Source: an uncultured Clostridia bacterium (lineage in GTDB: Bacteria; Bacillota; Clostridia; Christensenellales; Borkfalkiaceae). From it: DNA of 44,448 bases. Within the stretch, counting starts at the first letter, position 1; each line of letters opens with the position of its first letter. The translations under genes were made by a program, and so were the position numbers. The notes under the pieces are model-generated. The model saw only the letters and a program-made list of their open reading frames with translations, was not told the origin of the DNA and did not search any database. The DNA lies in the NCBI GenBank assembly GCA_934272745.1, contig CAKQSI010000016.1, positions 1 through 44,448 on the forward strand, given 5' to 3'. This document shows positions 23,018 to 30,022 of the stretch, piece by piece.

Positions 23018-24046
23018 ATGGACGACCTGAAAGAAATCGTATCGCCGCTTTTAAACTGGTACGCGGCGCATAAGCGCGATTTGCCCTGGCGCGGCAGCCC
23101 GGACGCCTACCGCGTGTGGGTTTCCGAAATCATGCTGCAGCAGACGCGGGTAGAGGCGGTAAAGGGGTATTACGCCCGCTTTCTTGCCGCGTTTCCCACC
23201 GTTTACGACCTCGCAAACGCCCCGGAAGACCGTCTTTTGAAACTTTGGGAAGGTTTGGGGTATTATTCCCGCGCGCGGAATATGCAGCGGGCGGCGAAAA
23301 TCGTTTCGGAGCGTTACCATGGGGAGTTTCCGAGGGAAGAAGCGGACCTTCTGGCGCTTCCCGGAATCGGGGATTACACTGCGGGGGCGATCCGCTCCAT
23401 CGCGTTCGGGATTAAAAGTCCGGCGGTGGACGGAAACGTTTTGCGCGTCCTTGCAAGACACGCGGGCGACGACGCCCCGCAGGATACCGAAATCGCAAAA
23501 AAAAGCGCCAAGGAGCGTTTAGCAGAGGTATATCCAAACGAGGCGGGTGCGTTCACGCAGGCGCTGATGGATCTGGGCGCTACGGTGTGCGTTCCGAACG
23601 GCGTTCCCAAGTGCGGGGACTGCCCCTTAAAGTCCGGCTGTGCTTCTTATAAAGACGGAAAGCAACTTTTCCGCCCGGTAAAATCGCCGAAAAAGGCGCG
23701 GAAAGTGCAGGACGTCACGGTATTTTTATTAAAAAGCGGCGACCTTTACGCCGTGGAAAAACGGCAGGAAAAGGGCGTGCTTTCCGGCTTGTATCAGTTC
23801 CCCGCCGTCTACGGGGAAAAGCGCGTGGAAGACGCCGCGGCGCACCTCGCTTCTTTGGGCGGAAAAGAACTCGTTCCGCTGTACGAAAAACATAAAAAGC
23901 ACGTTTTTACACATATTGAATGGCGTATGACGGCGTTTTGCTTTACCGCTGCGGCGCCGTTCGGTCCTTACCTTTGGGTGACCGGGGACGAGGTTACGGG
24001 GAGCATCGGGCTGCCTTCCGCGTTCCGGTCGTTCTTTCCATTTTAG
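23018..24046 (+). CDS. mutY: A/G-specific adenine glycosylase
   Basis: Excises adenine mispaired with 8-oxoguanine. It has 342 residues. Catalytic Glu37 (SEIMLQQTR), the helix-hairpin-helix LPGIGDYTAGAI (114-125), and Asp138 (VDGNVLRV) are present. The 4Fe-4S cluster motif is C191-x7-C199-x2-C202-x5-C208. A C-terminal NUDIX-like domain (about 230-342) recognises 8-oxoG and has the FTHIEWRM segment. It begins 18 bases after map and is probably co-transcribed. Confidence 0.94.
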   Translation: MDDLKEIVSPLLNWYAAHKRDLPWRGSPDAYRVWVSEIMLQQTRVEAVKGYYARFLAAFPTVYDLANAPEDRLLKLWEGLGYYSRARNMQRAAKIVSERYHGEFPREEADLLALPGIGDYTAGAIRSIAFGIKSPAVDGNVLRVLARHAGDDAPQDTEIAKKSAKERLAEVYPNEAGAFTQALMDLGATVCVPNGVPKCGDCPLKSGCASYKDGKQLFRPVKSPKKARKVQDVTVFLLKSGDLYAVEKRQEKGVLSGLYQFPAVYGEKRVEDAAAHLASLGGKELVPLYEKHKKHVFTHIEWRMTAFCFTAAAPFGPYLWVTGDEVTGSIGLPSAFRSFFPF

Positions 24047-24181
24047 TTGCCGAAAAAGCGTTGCTTTTCAAGGACTTACGGGGAAAACGCGGGGTCGTTT
24101 TGCCGCGAGGCGAAAGAGGTTCTTTATTGCGAGGCAAACGGAATTTTTGCCGCGTTCCCTTAAAAACGGAGGAAATTACAT

Positions 24182-24877
24182 ATGACCGCACTGGAAATCG
24201 TACTGGTATCTCTCATCGGCGTTATCGCCACCGTGATCGCGGTGTATTTTTTGGCGATGTGGTATTTCAAACGCTTCGTGGGGGATCAGAGTCAGGAATT
24301 CTATCTGTACGACAACTACCGCGTGAAGGGTTCCACCATATTTTTGGGCGATTCCCTGACCGATTTTTACCCGCTTGAAGAATTTTTTGCGGGCGAAAAC
24401 GTTTTAAACCGCGGCATTGCGGGGGATAAAACTACCGATATCTTAGCGAGAATCAAGGAAGTGCAGGCGATGCATCCGCAAAAACTTTTTCTGCAGATCG
24501 GCATCAACGATATGATCTATCGTGGGAAAAAGAAGGACGGCGAAATCCTCGCCCGCGTGGAAAAGATCCTGAATTCGTTCGATAAAACCCGGACGCAGCG
24601 CTATTTATTGTCCCTTTATCCCGTCAACCGCAGAAAGGTCAAGTTTGCGGGCTTCGTCATCAAACACGCAAACAACGCGCGCATCTGCCGCATGAACGAG
24701 CGGTACAAGGCGCTTGCGGAAAGGCTGGGCGTGCCGTTTATCGACCTTTATCCCGCTTTGACGGACGAAAAAGGCAATCTGAAATCGGAATATACACTGG
24801 AAGGTCTGCACCTTTCGGCGGAGGGGTATCGCGTAATTACCGCCTCCCTCAAGGAGTACGTTTGTGAAAATGAATGA
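24182..24877 (+). CDS. Membrane-anchored SGNH/GDSL hydrolase
   Basis: A 231-residue serine esterase of the SGNH family. One N-terminal helix (about 6-28) would anchor it, with the catalytic domain outside. Block I is FLGDSLTD (Ser58), block II NRGIAGDKTTDIL, block III IGINDM (Asn109), and block V EGLHLSAEGY (His210). The usual Asp three residues before the His is Glu207 here, a conservative change that may keep activity. GGAGG precedes the ATG. It is translationally coupled to the acyltransferase gene, suggesting a paired acyl-transfer/hydrolysis system. Confidence 0.88.
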   Translation: MTALEIVLVSLIGVIATVIAVYFLAMWYFKRFVGDQSQEFYLYDNYRVKGSTIFLGDSLTDFYPLEEFFAGENVLNRGIAGDKTTDILARIKEVQAMHPQKLFLQIGINDMIYRGKKKDGEILARVEKILNSFDKTRTQRYLLSLYPVNRRKVKFAGFVIKHANNARICRMNERYKALAERLGVPFIDLYPALTDEKGNLKSEYTLEGLHLSAEGYRVITASLKEYVCENE

Positions 24878-26552
24878 TACCGATTTTTCGGGAAGCGCAG
24901 TAGAACCGGCTTCCGGAAACGACCAAAAGCGCCTGAAAAAGGAGCAGAAAAAGGAACGGAAAGCGCAGGTTCGGCAAAAAAAGGCAGAAGCGCGCGCTTT
25001 GAAATCCGCAAAGAAAAATAAGCGCGGTGCGGTGGAAAATACTGCCGCCGCGCAGCCGGAAACCGTCGTTGCCGAACGCGTTAAAGCCGCCGCGCAGCCG
25101 GAAACCGTAGTTCTTCAAAAGGCTGCCGAGCAGCCGGAAACCGCAGGAAAAAGCAGAGAAGAGCGGTTGAAAGACCGGAAAAAGACGCTGTTCAAACTTT
25201 TCCACAGCGCGCGCAGCGAGGAAAAGGCGCGCGGGAGGCGCGCGGACAGGGAACTGCGCAATACCCTTACCAGAATCGCTTCCTCGCAGGAGATCGTGCT
25301 GGACAAGACCCCGCTCGACAACGCGGCGCTTATTTTTCCGGCGTTTGAAAAGACCGACGTTACCAACATGTATCGCATTTCCGCGATTTTAAAAGAAGAA
25401 GTCGATCCTATCACTCTGCAAAGGGCGGTCAACGACGCGGTAATGCGTTTTCCCACCATTTCCAGCGCGGTCAAACGCGGTATTTTCTGGTTCTATCTGG
25501 AACCGTCCGCAATTCCCGTCGTGATCGGGGAAGATCGCGACTTTCCCTGCCGCAAAATCGCGGTGGATTCCCGCCAGTCGCAGGTGCGGATTTCTTATTA
25601 CAAGACCCGCATTTCCGCGGAATTCTTCCATACGGCGACCGACGGCAACGGCGGCGTTAAGTTTATGAACGCCCTGCTCGGCAGGTATTTTGAACTTTCC
25701 GGGCGGGAGATCAAAGACCGCACCAACTGCCTGCACGTTCTGGACAAGCCCGACCCCGAGGAACTGGCGGACAGTTATCAGCAGTTCGCCGACGGCGTAA
25801 CGCAGAAAAAGGGACAGGACGTCAGGGCGTACGCTATGAAAGGCACCATGCTGCCGCCCAACGTGCTGGTGGAAGTCAAAGGCATTTTCTCGGGGAAAGA
25901 ACTCAACGCTGCGGCAAAATCCCGCGGGCTGACCGTGGGCGAACTTCTTACCGCCGCCTATTTTTACGCCATCGAAGAAGAACGCAAATTCTTGGGCAGA
26001 AAAGGGGACAGACCGGTGGTGGTTTCTATCCCTGCGAATCTCAGAAAGTACGAAAGTCCCAAAACGCTGCGCAACTTCGTGGGAAATATGAATATTCAGA
26101 TGCCGCGCGGGCTGGATTTCGACGGGATCTGCGCCGCGGTGAAAGAACAGTTCGCCGATATGAACAACGAGGAATACTTCCGCGGGTACGTCAACTACAA
26201 CGTCGCCATGCAGAAGAATCCGTTCGTCAAATTCGCGCCGCTGCCTTTGAAAACGCTGGTGATGCGCATAGCGCTCCGCTATAAAAATACGGACGTCGTG
26301 ACGTCGGTATTCTCCAACCTCGGCAGGATCGCCGCGCCGAAAGAATTCAACGACCTTGTAGATCGGTACGAATTTACCATCGGCGGGCAGAAACACGCCG
26401 TAAAGATTCTGACTGCAGTGACTTTTAACGACCGCGTGTGCGTTACGATTTCCGGCGTAGTACGCGAACGCAGCGTGGAAAAGTTCTTCTTCCGCAAACT
26501 GGCTTCCCTCGGGATCAACGTGATTGTGGAATCGGATACGGAGGACTTATGA
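24864..26552 (+). CDS. Condensation-like HxxxD acyltransferase with charged N-terminus
   Basis: A 562-residue protein of the alcohol acetyltransferase / condensation-domain superfamily. The active-site motif HTATDG (His256, Asp260) is intact. The later segments NFVGNMNIQM and SNLGRI match the second lobe of such enzymes. Residues 1-150 are highly charged (Lys/Glu-rich) and include three near-copies of AAQPETVV (61-105). Start: GTG 24864 has AAGGAG 7 bases upstream and overlaps the SGNH gene; ATG 24870 is the alternative. The family joins acyl groups to alcohol or amine acceptors, but the substrate here is unknown. It is coupled to the zinc-ribbon membrane gene downstream by ATGA. Confidence 0.8.
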   Translation: MKMNDTDFSGSAVEPASGNDQKRLKKEQKKERKAQVRQKKAEARALKSAKKNKRGAVENTAAAQPETVVAERVKAAAQPETVVLQKAAEQPETAGKSREERLKDRKKTLFKLFHSARSEEKARGRRADRELRNTLTRIASSQEIVLDKTPLDNAALIFPAFEKTDVTNMYRISAILKEEVDPITLQRAVNDAVMRFPTISSAVKRGIFWFYLEPSAIPVVIGEDRDFPCRKIAVDSRQSQVRISYYKTRISAEFFHTATDGNGGVKFMNALLGRYFELSGREIKDRTNCLHVLDKPDPEELADSYQQFADGVTQKKGQDVRAYAMKGTMLPPNVLVEVKGIFSGKELNAAAKSRGLTVGELLTAAYFYAIEEERKFLGRKGDRPVVVSIPANLRKYESPKTLRNFVGNMNIQMPRGLDFDGICAAVKEQFADMNNEEYFRGYVNYNVAMQKNPFVKFAPLPLKTLVMRIALRYKNTDVVTSVFSNLGRIAAPKEFNDLVDRYEFTIGGQKHAVKILTAVTFNDRVCVTISGVVRERSVEKFFFRKLASLGINVIVESDTEDL

Positions 26553-27283
26553 AATATTGTCCTGACTGTAAAGTATACGTCAGCGGGGCGCGCACGAACT
26601 GCCCCCTGTGCGGGAAATACGTGAAAGACGCCGAGGTGATCGCGCCCGGCGCCCCCGAAGATTATAAAGAAAACAGCGAAAAATACGTCAAGTATTACCC
26701 GCTCCGCATCGTTGACGGGACGAGAAAAGAGTTTTTGAAGCGCCGCAGTTTCGCCCTTTTGTGCGTGATCGTCGCGCTGTGCTTTCTGGTCAATCTTCTG
26801 ACCCGCCCCAAGCCGCTCTGGGCGCTGTTTCCGCTGATCTGGGGCGTGGTCGTTCACCGCACGGTGCTGACTTCGGTCTATAAAAAACGGCGGCTGTACG
26901 TGGAACTGGTGCTGCTTGCCGTCTATCTAACGCTGGCTTCCTGCCTTACCGAAGTGGTGATCCGGAATTTTGCGGGGAAGACCGAAAGTATCGAATTGTC
27001 GGTCAGATATATTCTGCCGGGGGTATTGTTCTGTCTGACGGCGGTTTCGGACGCGATGTTTCTGATCTCTTCCAAAAAATACGCGTACTATTATCTTTCC
27101 GGCTTGTGTATCGGCTTAATTTCGCTTTTGCCTTACCTTGTTTGTCTGATTTTTAAAAAGGGCTGGCTGACCTGGTGCAATCTGGCGTTGTTCTTGTTTG
27201 CGGTGGGAAGTTTAGCGCTCGTCGGCGTCATCAAATGGCGGACGGCGAAAGGGGAACTCAGGAAAAAATTTTTTCTGAAATAA
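26549..27283 (+). CDS. Zinc-ribbon six-helix membrane protein (DUF6320-like)
   Basis: A 244-residue protein. An N-terminal zinc ribbon with C4-x2-C7-x10-C18-x2-C21 is followed by a short linker and six hydrophobic segments between about residues 68 and 233. It resembles proteins annotated DUF6320 that accompany acetyltransferase-like genes in Clostridia; I recognise the layout but not a biochemical role. ATG 26549 overlaps the acyltransferase stop (ATGA) with GGAGG upstream. It may be the membrane partner of the acyltransferase. Confidence 0.75.
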   Translation: MKYCPDCKVYVSGARTNCPLCGKYVKDAEVIAPGAPEDYKENSEKYVKYYPLRIVDGTRKEFLKRRSFALLCVIVALCFLVNLLTRPKPLWALFPLIWGVVVHRTVLTSVYKKRRLYVELVLLAVYLTLASCLTEVVIRNFAGKTESIELSVRYILPGVLFCLTAVSDAMFLISSKKYAYYYLSGLCIGLISLLPYLVCLIFKKGWLTWCNLALFLFAVGSLALVGVIKWRTAKGELRKKFFLK

Positions 27284-27307
27284 CCTGACAAAATTTGGTA
27301 TTCCCTC

Positions 27308-27336
27308 TTGATTTTTACACGCCTCTGCGGTATAAT
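27308..27336 (+). promoter_or_regulatory. Promoter of the small acidic protein gene
   Basis: TTGATT (27308-27313), a 17-base spacer, and TATAAT (27331-27336), 66 bases before the ATG at 27403. Confidence 0.8.
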
Positions 27337-27402
27337 AAGAAAAATGAAAGCGCCGGACGTTATCGCGGCATCTGAATGGGGCTTTTTGAAGGGGGAGTTG
27401 GT

Positions 27403-27621
27403 ATGAAAATCGGACTTTCAGTTTTGACGGAACAAGAATATGACGATATGGAAGAACGTATTCCCGTATTCGTATTTCATTCCACGTTTGAAGACGTTCT
27501 TGCCAAGTATATGAACGCGGAAGAAGTGGAAAGTTTTGTGTGCGACGAAAACGCGCTGCACGTAAGACTGCGTTCGCAGGACGGGCTTTATACCTATCTG
27601 GTATTCGAGTATCTGGAATAA
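27403..27621 (+). CDS. Small acidic protein of unknown function
   Basis: 72 residues, MKIGLSVLTEQEYDD at the start, rich in Glu, Asp and Val and predicted mixed alpha/beta. There is no signal peptide, Cys motif or membrane segment, and one Cys at about residue 47. I do not recognise the family. The start at 27403 is chosen because GGGGGAG lies 7 bases upstream; an upstream in-frame ATG (27376) lacks a site. It has its own promoter and a strong hairpin after it, so it looks like a real monocistronic gene. Confidence 0.7.
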   Translation: MKIGLSVLTEQEYDDMEERIPVFVFHSTFEDVLAKYMNAEEVESFVCDENALHVRLRSQDGLYTYLVFEYLE

Positions 27622-27628
27622 ACTTAAA

Positions 27629-27669
27629 AAAGCGCGGGGCGCAGCCGGGTCGGTTGCGCCCCGCGCTTT
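27629..27669. terminator. Strong GC-rich hairpin after the small protein gene
   Basis: aaagcgcggggcgca (27629-27643) pairs perfectly over 15 bp with 27655-27669. Rightward the T-run is only ttt. Leftward the stem would be followed by six T, so it works best as a bidirectional or leftward terminator. Confidence 0.7.
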
Positions 27670-27774
27670 ACATAAACGGGACTTTGGGAAAAAGGAACTT
27701 CCTTATCTAAAACGGAACTTTTTGCGTAAACGGAGCGCGGCAGAAAATTTTTTTGGGAAAAGTTGCGTTTTCTA

Positions 27775-27803
27775 TTGCAAATTCGTTTGCAATGTGTTAA
27801 AAT
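27775..27803 (+). promoter_or_regulatory. Promoter upstream of lgt
   Basis: TTGCAA (27775-27780), a 17-base spacer and TAAAAT (27798-27803). The resulting 5' leader of about 130 bases contains the hairpin at 27866-27895. Confidence 0.6.
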
Positions 27804-27865
27804 ACAAATGCTGTGAAAACGGCACTGAATTTGCTCACTCCAAACTTTTTTCATATTCTCTCATG

Positions 27866-27895
27866 TTCAGAAGGTTGTTTTCACAACCTTCTGAA
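27866..27895 (+). promoter_or_regulatory. Perfect hairpin in the lgt 5' leader
   Basis: ttcagaaggttgt (27866-27878) pairs perfectly with acaaccttctgaa (27883-27895) around loop tttc. It is followed by ttatta rather than a T-run, so it is not a terminator. Its place between promoter and start suggests control of mRNA stability or translation, or a protein-binding site. Confidence 0.6.
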
Positions 27896-27942
27896 TTATT
27901 ATCGGGAGAAATTAAGAAAAATCTTGCTTTTCCGGGGGAACG

Positions 27943-28716
27943 ATGTACGCAAAAGTATTGTTTTTAGGTTTGAATCTGTACGATCTGTTCAACGCCGCAG
28001 GTCTTCTTGCGGCGATGATCGTCTTCCGCGCGCTGACCGATCAACGGAACGTGCGGACGAGTTTTCAGCGCATTTACTTTTTCATCGCGGTGATCGCGGT
28101 TGCGCTCGGCTACCTTTCCGCAGCGCTTTTCCAAGGGCTTTACGAGGTTCTGGCGGGGCGGGCGTTCACGATGACGAAAATCACCTTTATGGGCGGACTG
28201 ATCGGCGGGGCGTTTGCTTATTTGCTCTGCACGCTGTTCACGGGGAAGATCGTCATCAAAGAGGAAGACCGTGCGGAATTTTTCTCCGCCTTTTCGGATA
28301 TTGCGGACGTTGCGCCCTGTTGCATTACCATTGCGCACGGGCTGGGGCGGATCGGCTGCCTGATGGGCGGCTGCTGCTACGGCAAACGAACCGACGCCTG
28401 GTACGGCGTCAAAACGCCCTTTGAAACCTTCCGCGTCGTGCCGCTGCAACTGTTTGAAGCGCTGTTTCTGTTTGCGCTGTTCGCCGCGCTGATCGTGCTG
28501 TTCAAAAAGAAAATTCACATCACCATGCCGCTGTATCTGACGGCTTACGGGGTATGGCGCTTCGTTTTGGAATTCTTCCGCGCGGACGACCGCGGGGCGA
28601 CGATCTTTTCGTTTCTGACGCCGTCGCAACTCACTTCCGTACTCGCGTTTGTTTTGGGTGTCGTTCTGTTTTTGCGATATTTCCTGAAAAGAAAGAGGGG
28701 GGAATCGCGGGAGTAG
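27943..28716 (+). CDS. lgt: Prolipoprotein diacylglyceryl transferase family protein
   Basis: Moves diacylglycerol from phosphatidylglycerol to the lipobox Cys of prelipoproteins. It has 257 residues and about seven hydrophobic segments. HGLGRIGCLMGGCCYG (132-147) is the Lgt signature, and FMGGLIGG (82-89) matches the conserved Gly block. It is divergent and lacks part of the periplasmic head domain, so it could be a paralogue and not the main Lgt. Within the window LivJ is a likely lipoprotein substrate. The ATG at 27943 follows GGGGGAAC. Confidence 0.85.
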   Translation: MYAKVLFLGLNLYDLFNAAGLLAAMIVFRALTDQRNVRTSFQRIYFFIAVIAVALGYLSAALFQGLYEVLAGRAFTMTKITFMGGLIGGAFAYLLCTLFTGKIVIKEEDRAEFFSAFSDIADVAPCCITIAHGLGRIGCLMGGCCYGKRTDAWYGVKTPFETFRVVPLQLFEALFLFALFAALIVLFKKKIHITMPLYLTAYGVWRFVLEFFRADDRGATIFSFLTPSQLTSVLAFVLGVVLFLRYFLKRKRGESRE

Positions 28717-28804
28717 CGGGCGCTTTCCGATGGGTTCTTTTTATGTTTTTATATGGAGAAATTTGCTTTTTTCGCCAAAAAGGGAAAAAGAATTTTGCAA
28801 GTGA

Positions 28805-28833
28805 TTGACAAGTAAAAAGAACTGTGTTACAAT
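28805..28833 (+). promoter_or_regulatory. Promoter of the 112-residue unknown protein gene
   Basis: Perfect TTGACA (28805-28810), a 17-base spacer and TACAAT (28828-28833), 33 bases before the ATG. Confidence 0.88.
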
Positions 28834-28866
28834 ACTTTTATCAAAGTGCGTTTTGGAGGGAAAATC

Positions 28867-29205
28867 ATGTTCGCAGGAAAATATAATTTCGCAATCCGTA
28901 AAAAGTTTAACGACGATAAATACACGGTAGAAAAAAAGTTCGGTTCCAAGCTCGGCACCGTCACGATCGACGTCGATCAGGAAAAACAAACCCTGACCGG
29001 GACGATTTTCTGGAAGAATCTGGAAATGCCCATTCGCGGCAAGGTTGACGGTCATAAGATCGAATTCTACGGTTCCAACGTAGGCAAACTTTCCACGTAT
29101 ATTTTCTGCGTCGGCGGCTATACGAACGACGACGGCGATACCTTCACCGGCAAAATGGAAGATAAACGCGGCGCGAAAGAAATCTACGCCGTAAGAGAAA
29201 AATAA
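28867..29205 (+). CDS. Small conserved-looking protein of unknown function
   Basis: 112 residues, starting MFAGKYNFAIRKKFNDDKYT. Alternating charged and hydrophobic residues suggest an antiparallel beta fold resembling a lipocalin-like or dehydratase-associated sheet. It contains motifs such as LGTVTIDVDQEKQTLTGTI and GDTFTGKMEDKRG. There is no signal peptide or Cys pattern beyond one Cys. I do not recognise the family. GGAGGG lies 8 bases before ATG 28867; a slightly longer frame from 28846 would overlap that site. A near-consensus promoter and a following hairpin support a real, well-expressed single gene. Confidence 0.75.
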   Translation: MFAGKYNFAIRKKFNDDKYTVEKKFGSKLGTVTIDVDQEKQTLTGTIFWKNLEMPIRGKVDGHKIEFYGSNVGKLSTYIFCVGGYTNDDGDTFTGKMEDKRGAKEIYAVREK

Positions 29206-29325
29206 GTAATTTTTCTCTCCGGGCAGATAGCGGAGTTGAAAACGGTTCCGTCTGGTTTTAAGCCGTAATTTGCTTTTCGTACGGCTGTGGCGGAGAAAAA
29301 GAATTTAAAATTTTATCGAAAAGTT

Positions 29326-29360
29326 ACGCGCCCTGCGGCTGTTGCCGCAGGGCGCGTTTT
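29326..29360 (+). terminator. Terminator after the 112-residue protein gene
   Basis: Perfect 14-bp stem acgcgccctgcggc (29326-29339) / 29344-29357 with a tetraloop, then tttt. It is about 120 bases past the stop codon. Confidence 0.75.
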
Positions 29361-29556
29361 ACGTGACGTGCTGCCGCCGGCAGGAACGTTTTGCGTGTTA
29401 TGCTATGATTGGTCGGGCGCGTTTTGCGTGCCGAGAAGGGGGCGAAGATAAATTCCAAAAATTAAAACCATTCAAAAGTAAGCGGAAAAAACCAAAGCCT
29501 GCTTTCAAAACGATCGGGGCGGAAAGAAAAACCACAAAAAAACTTTCAGGCACAAC

Positions 29557-29584
29557 AAAAAGCCTTGACGTTAGCCAAGGCTTT
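29557..29584 (-). terminator. Terminator of rpsT
   Basis: Read leftward: agccttg (29576-29582) pairs with caaggct (29561-29567) and is followed by five T (29556-29560 region). It lies about 30 bases after the rpsT stop. Confidence 0.85.
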
Positions 29585-29612
29585 CATTGCAAATAAATAG
29601 AATGCGAAAAAT

Positions 29613-29885
29613 TTACGCGTTCGCTTTCAGTGCGGACAGTTTCTTCGCCATGGCGGACTTTTTGTTCGCCGCGTTGTTTTTGTGGATCACGCCCTTAGCG
29701 GCAGCGGAGTCCACGATGCCGAACGTGGTGGGAAGAAGCGCTTCTGCAGCGGCGACGTCGCCCGCGTTGATGGCGGCATTGTATTTCTTAATCGCGGTTT
29801 TGACGGAAGACATAATGATTCTGTTTTCCATGGTTTTCTTTTCGATTACCAAAACGCGCTTTTTTGCGGATTTAATGTTAGGCAC
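29613..29885 (-). CDS. rpsT: 30S ribosomal protein S20
   Basis: Primary 16S rRNA-binding protein of the small subunit. It has 90 residues, helical and basic: MPNIKSAKKRVLVIEKKTMENR, then KTAIKKYNAAI and a C-terminal IHKNNAANKKSAMAKKLSAL, the S20 signature. The start is GTG at 29885, with AAAGGAG 8 bases upstream. S20 genes often use weak start codons for autoregulation. It has its own promoter and terminator and is divergent from gpr. Confidence 0.95.
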   Translation of the reverse strand: MPNIKSAKKRVLVIEKKTMENRIIMSSVKTAIKKYNAAINAGDVAAAEALLPTTFGIVDSAAAKGVIHKNNAANKKSAMAKKLSALKANA

Positions 29886-29930
29886 GATACTATCTCCTTT
29901 GAAAATGAAACTTTTAACTTACGTTTCTAT

Positions 29931-29959
29931 ATCTTACCACAAAACTTTGGTTTTGGCAA
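29931..29959 (-). promoter_or_regulatory. Promoter of rpsT
   Basis: Read leftward: TTGCCA (29954-29959), a 17-base spacer, TAAGAT (29931-29936), about 45 bases before the GTG start. Confidence 0.75.
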
Positions 29960-30022
29960 GGATAATTGACCCCGTTTCGGGAATAATTCTAAAGAAATTT
30001 TAAATTTTTAAGGAGAAGAGGT

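Larger units (their letters stand above)
29206..29612. other. Intergenic region between converging transcripts
   Basis: No supported gene in about 400 bases. It holds the rightward terminator at 29326-29360, three scattered copies of a word like gcgttttgcgtg (29350-29430), an A-rich stretch, and the leftward rpsT terminator at 29557-29584. Confidence 0.7.

Noticed and set aside
27813..28424. Frame overlapping the lgt 5' leader and gene
   Set aside because: It runs through lgt in another frame with Arg-rich shadow composition; lgt has the signature and ribosome site.
29587..30003. Rightward frame over rpsT
   Set aside because: It is the complement of the S20 gene with its promoter and terminator; no independent signals.
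29960..30022. Sigma-G promoter for gpr
   Set aside because: Expected for a spore protease, but the best matches to a sigma-G -35/-10 pair here are poor, so I do not annotate it.
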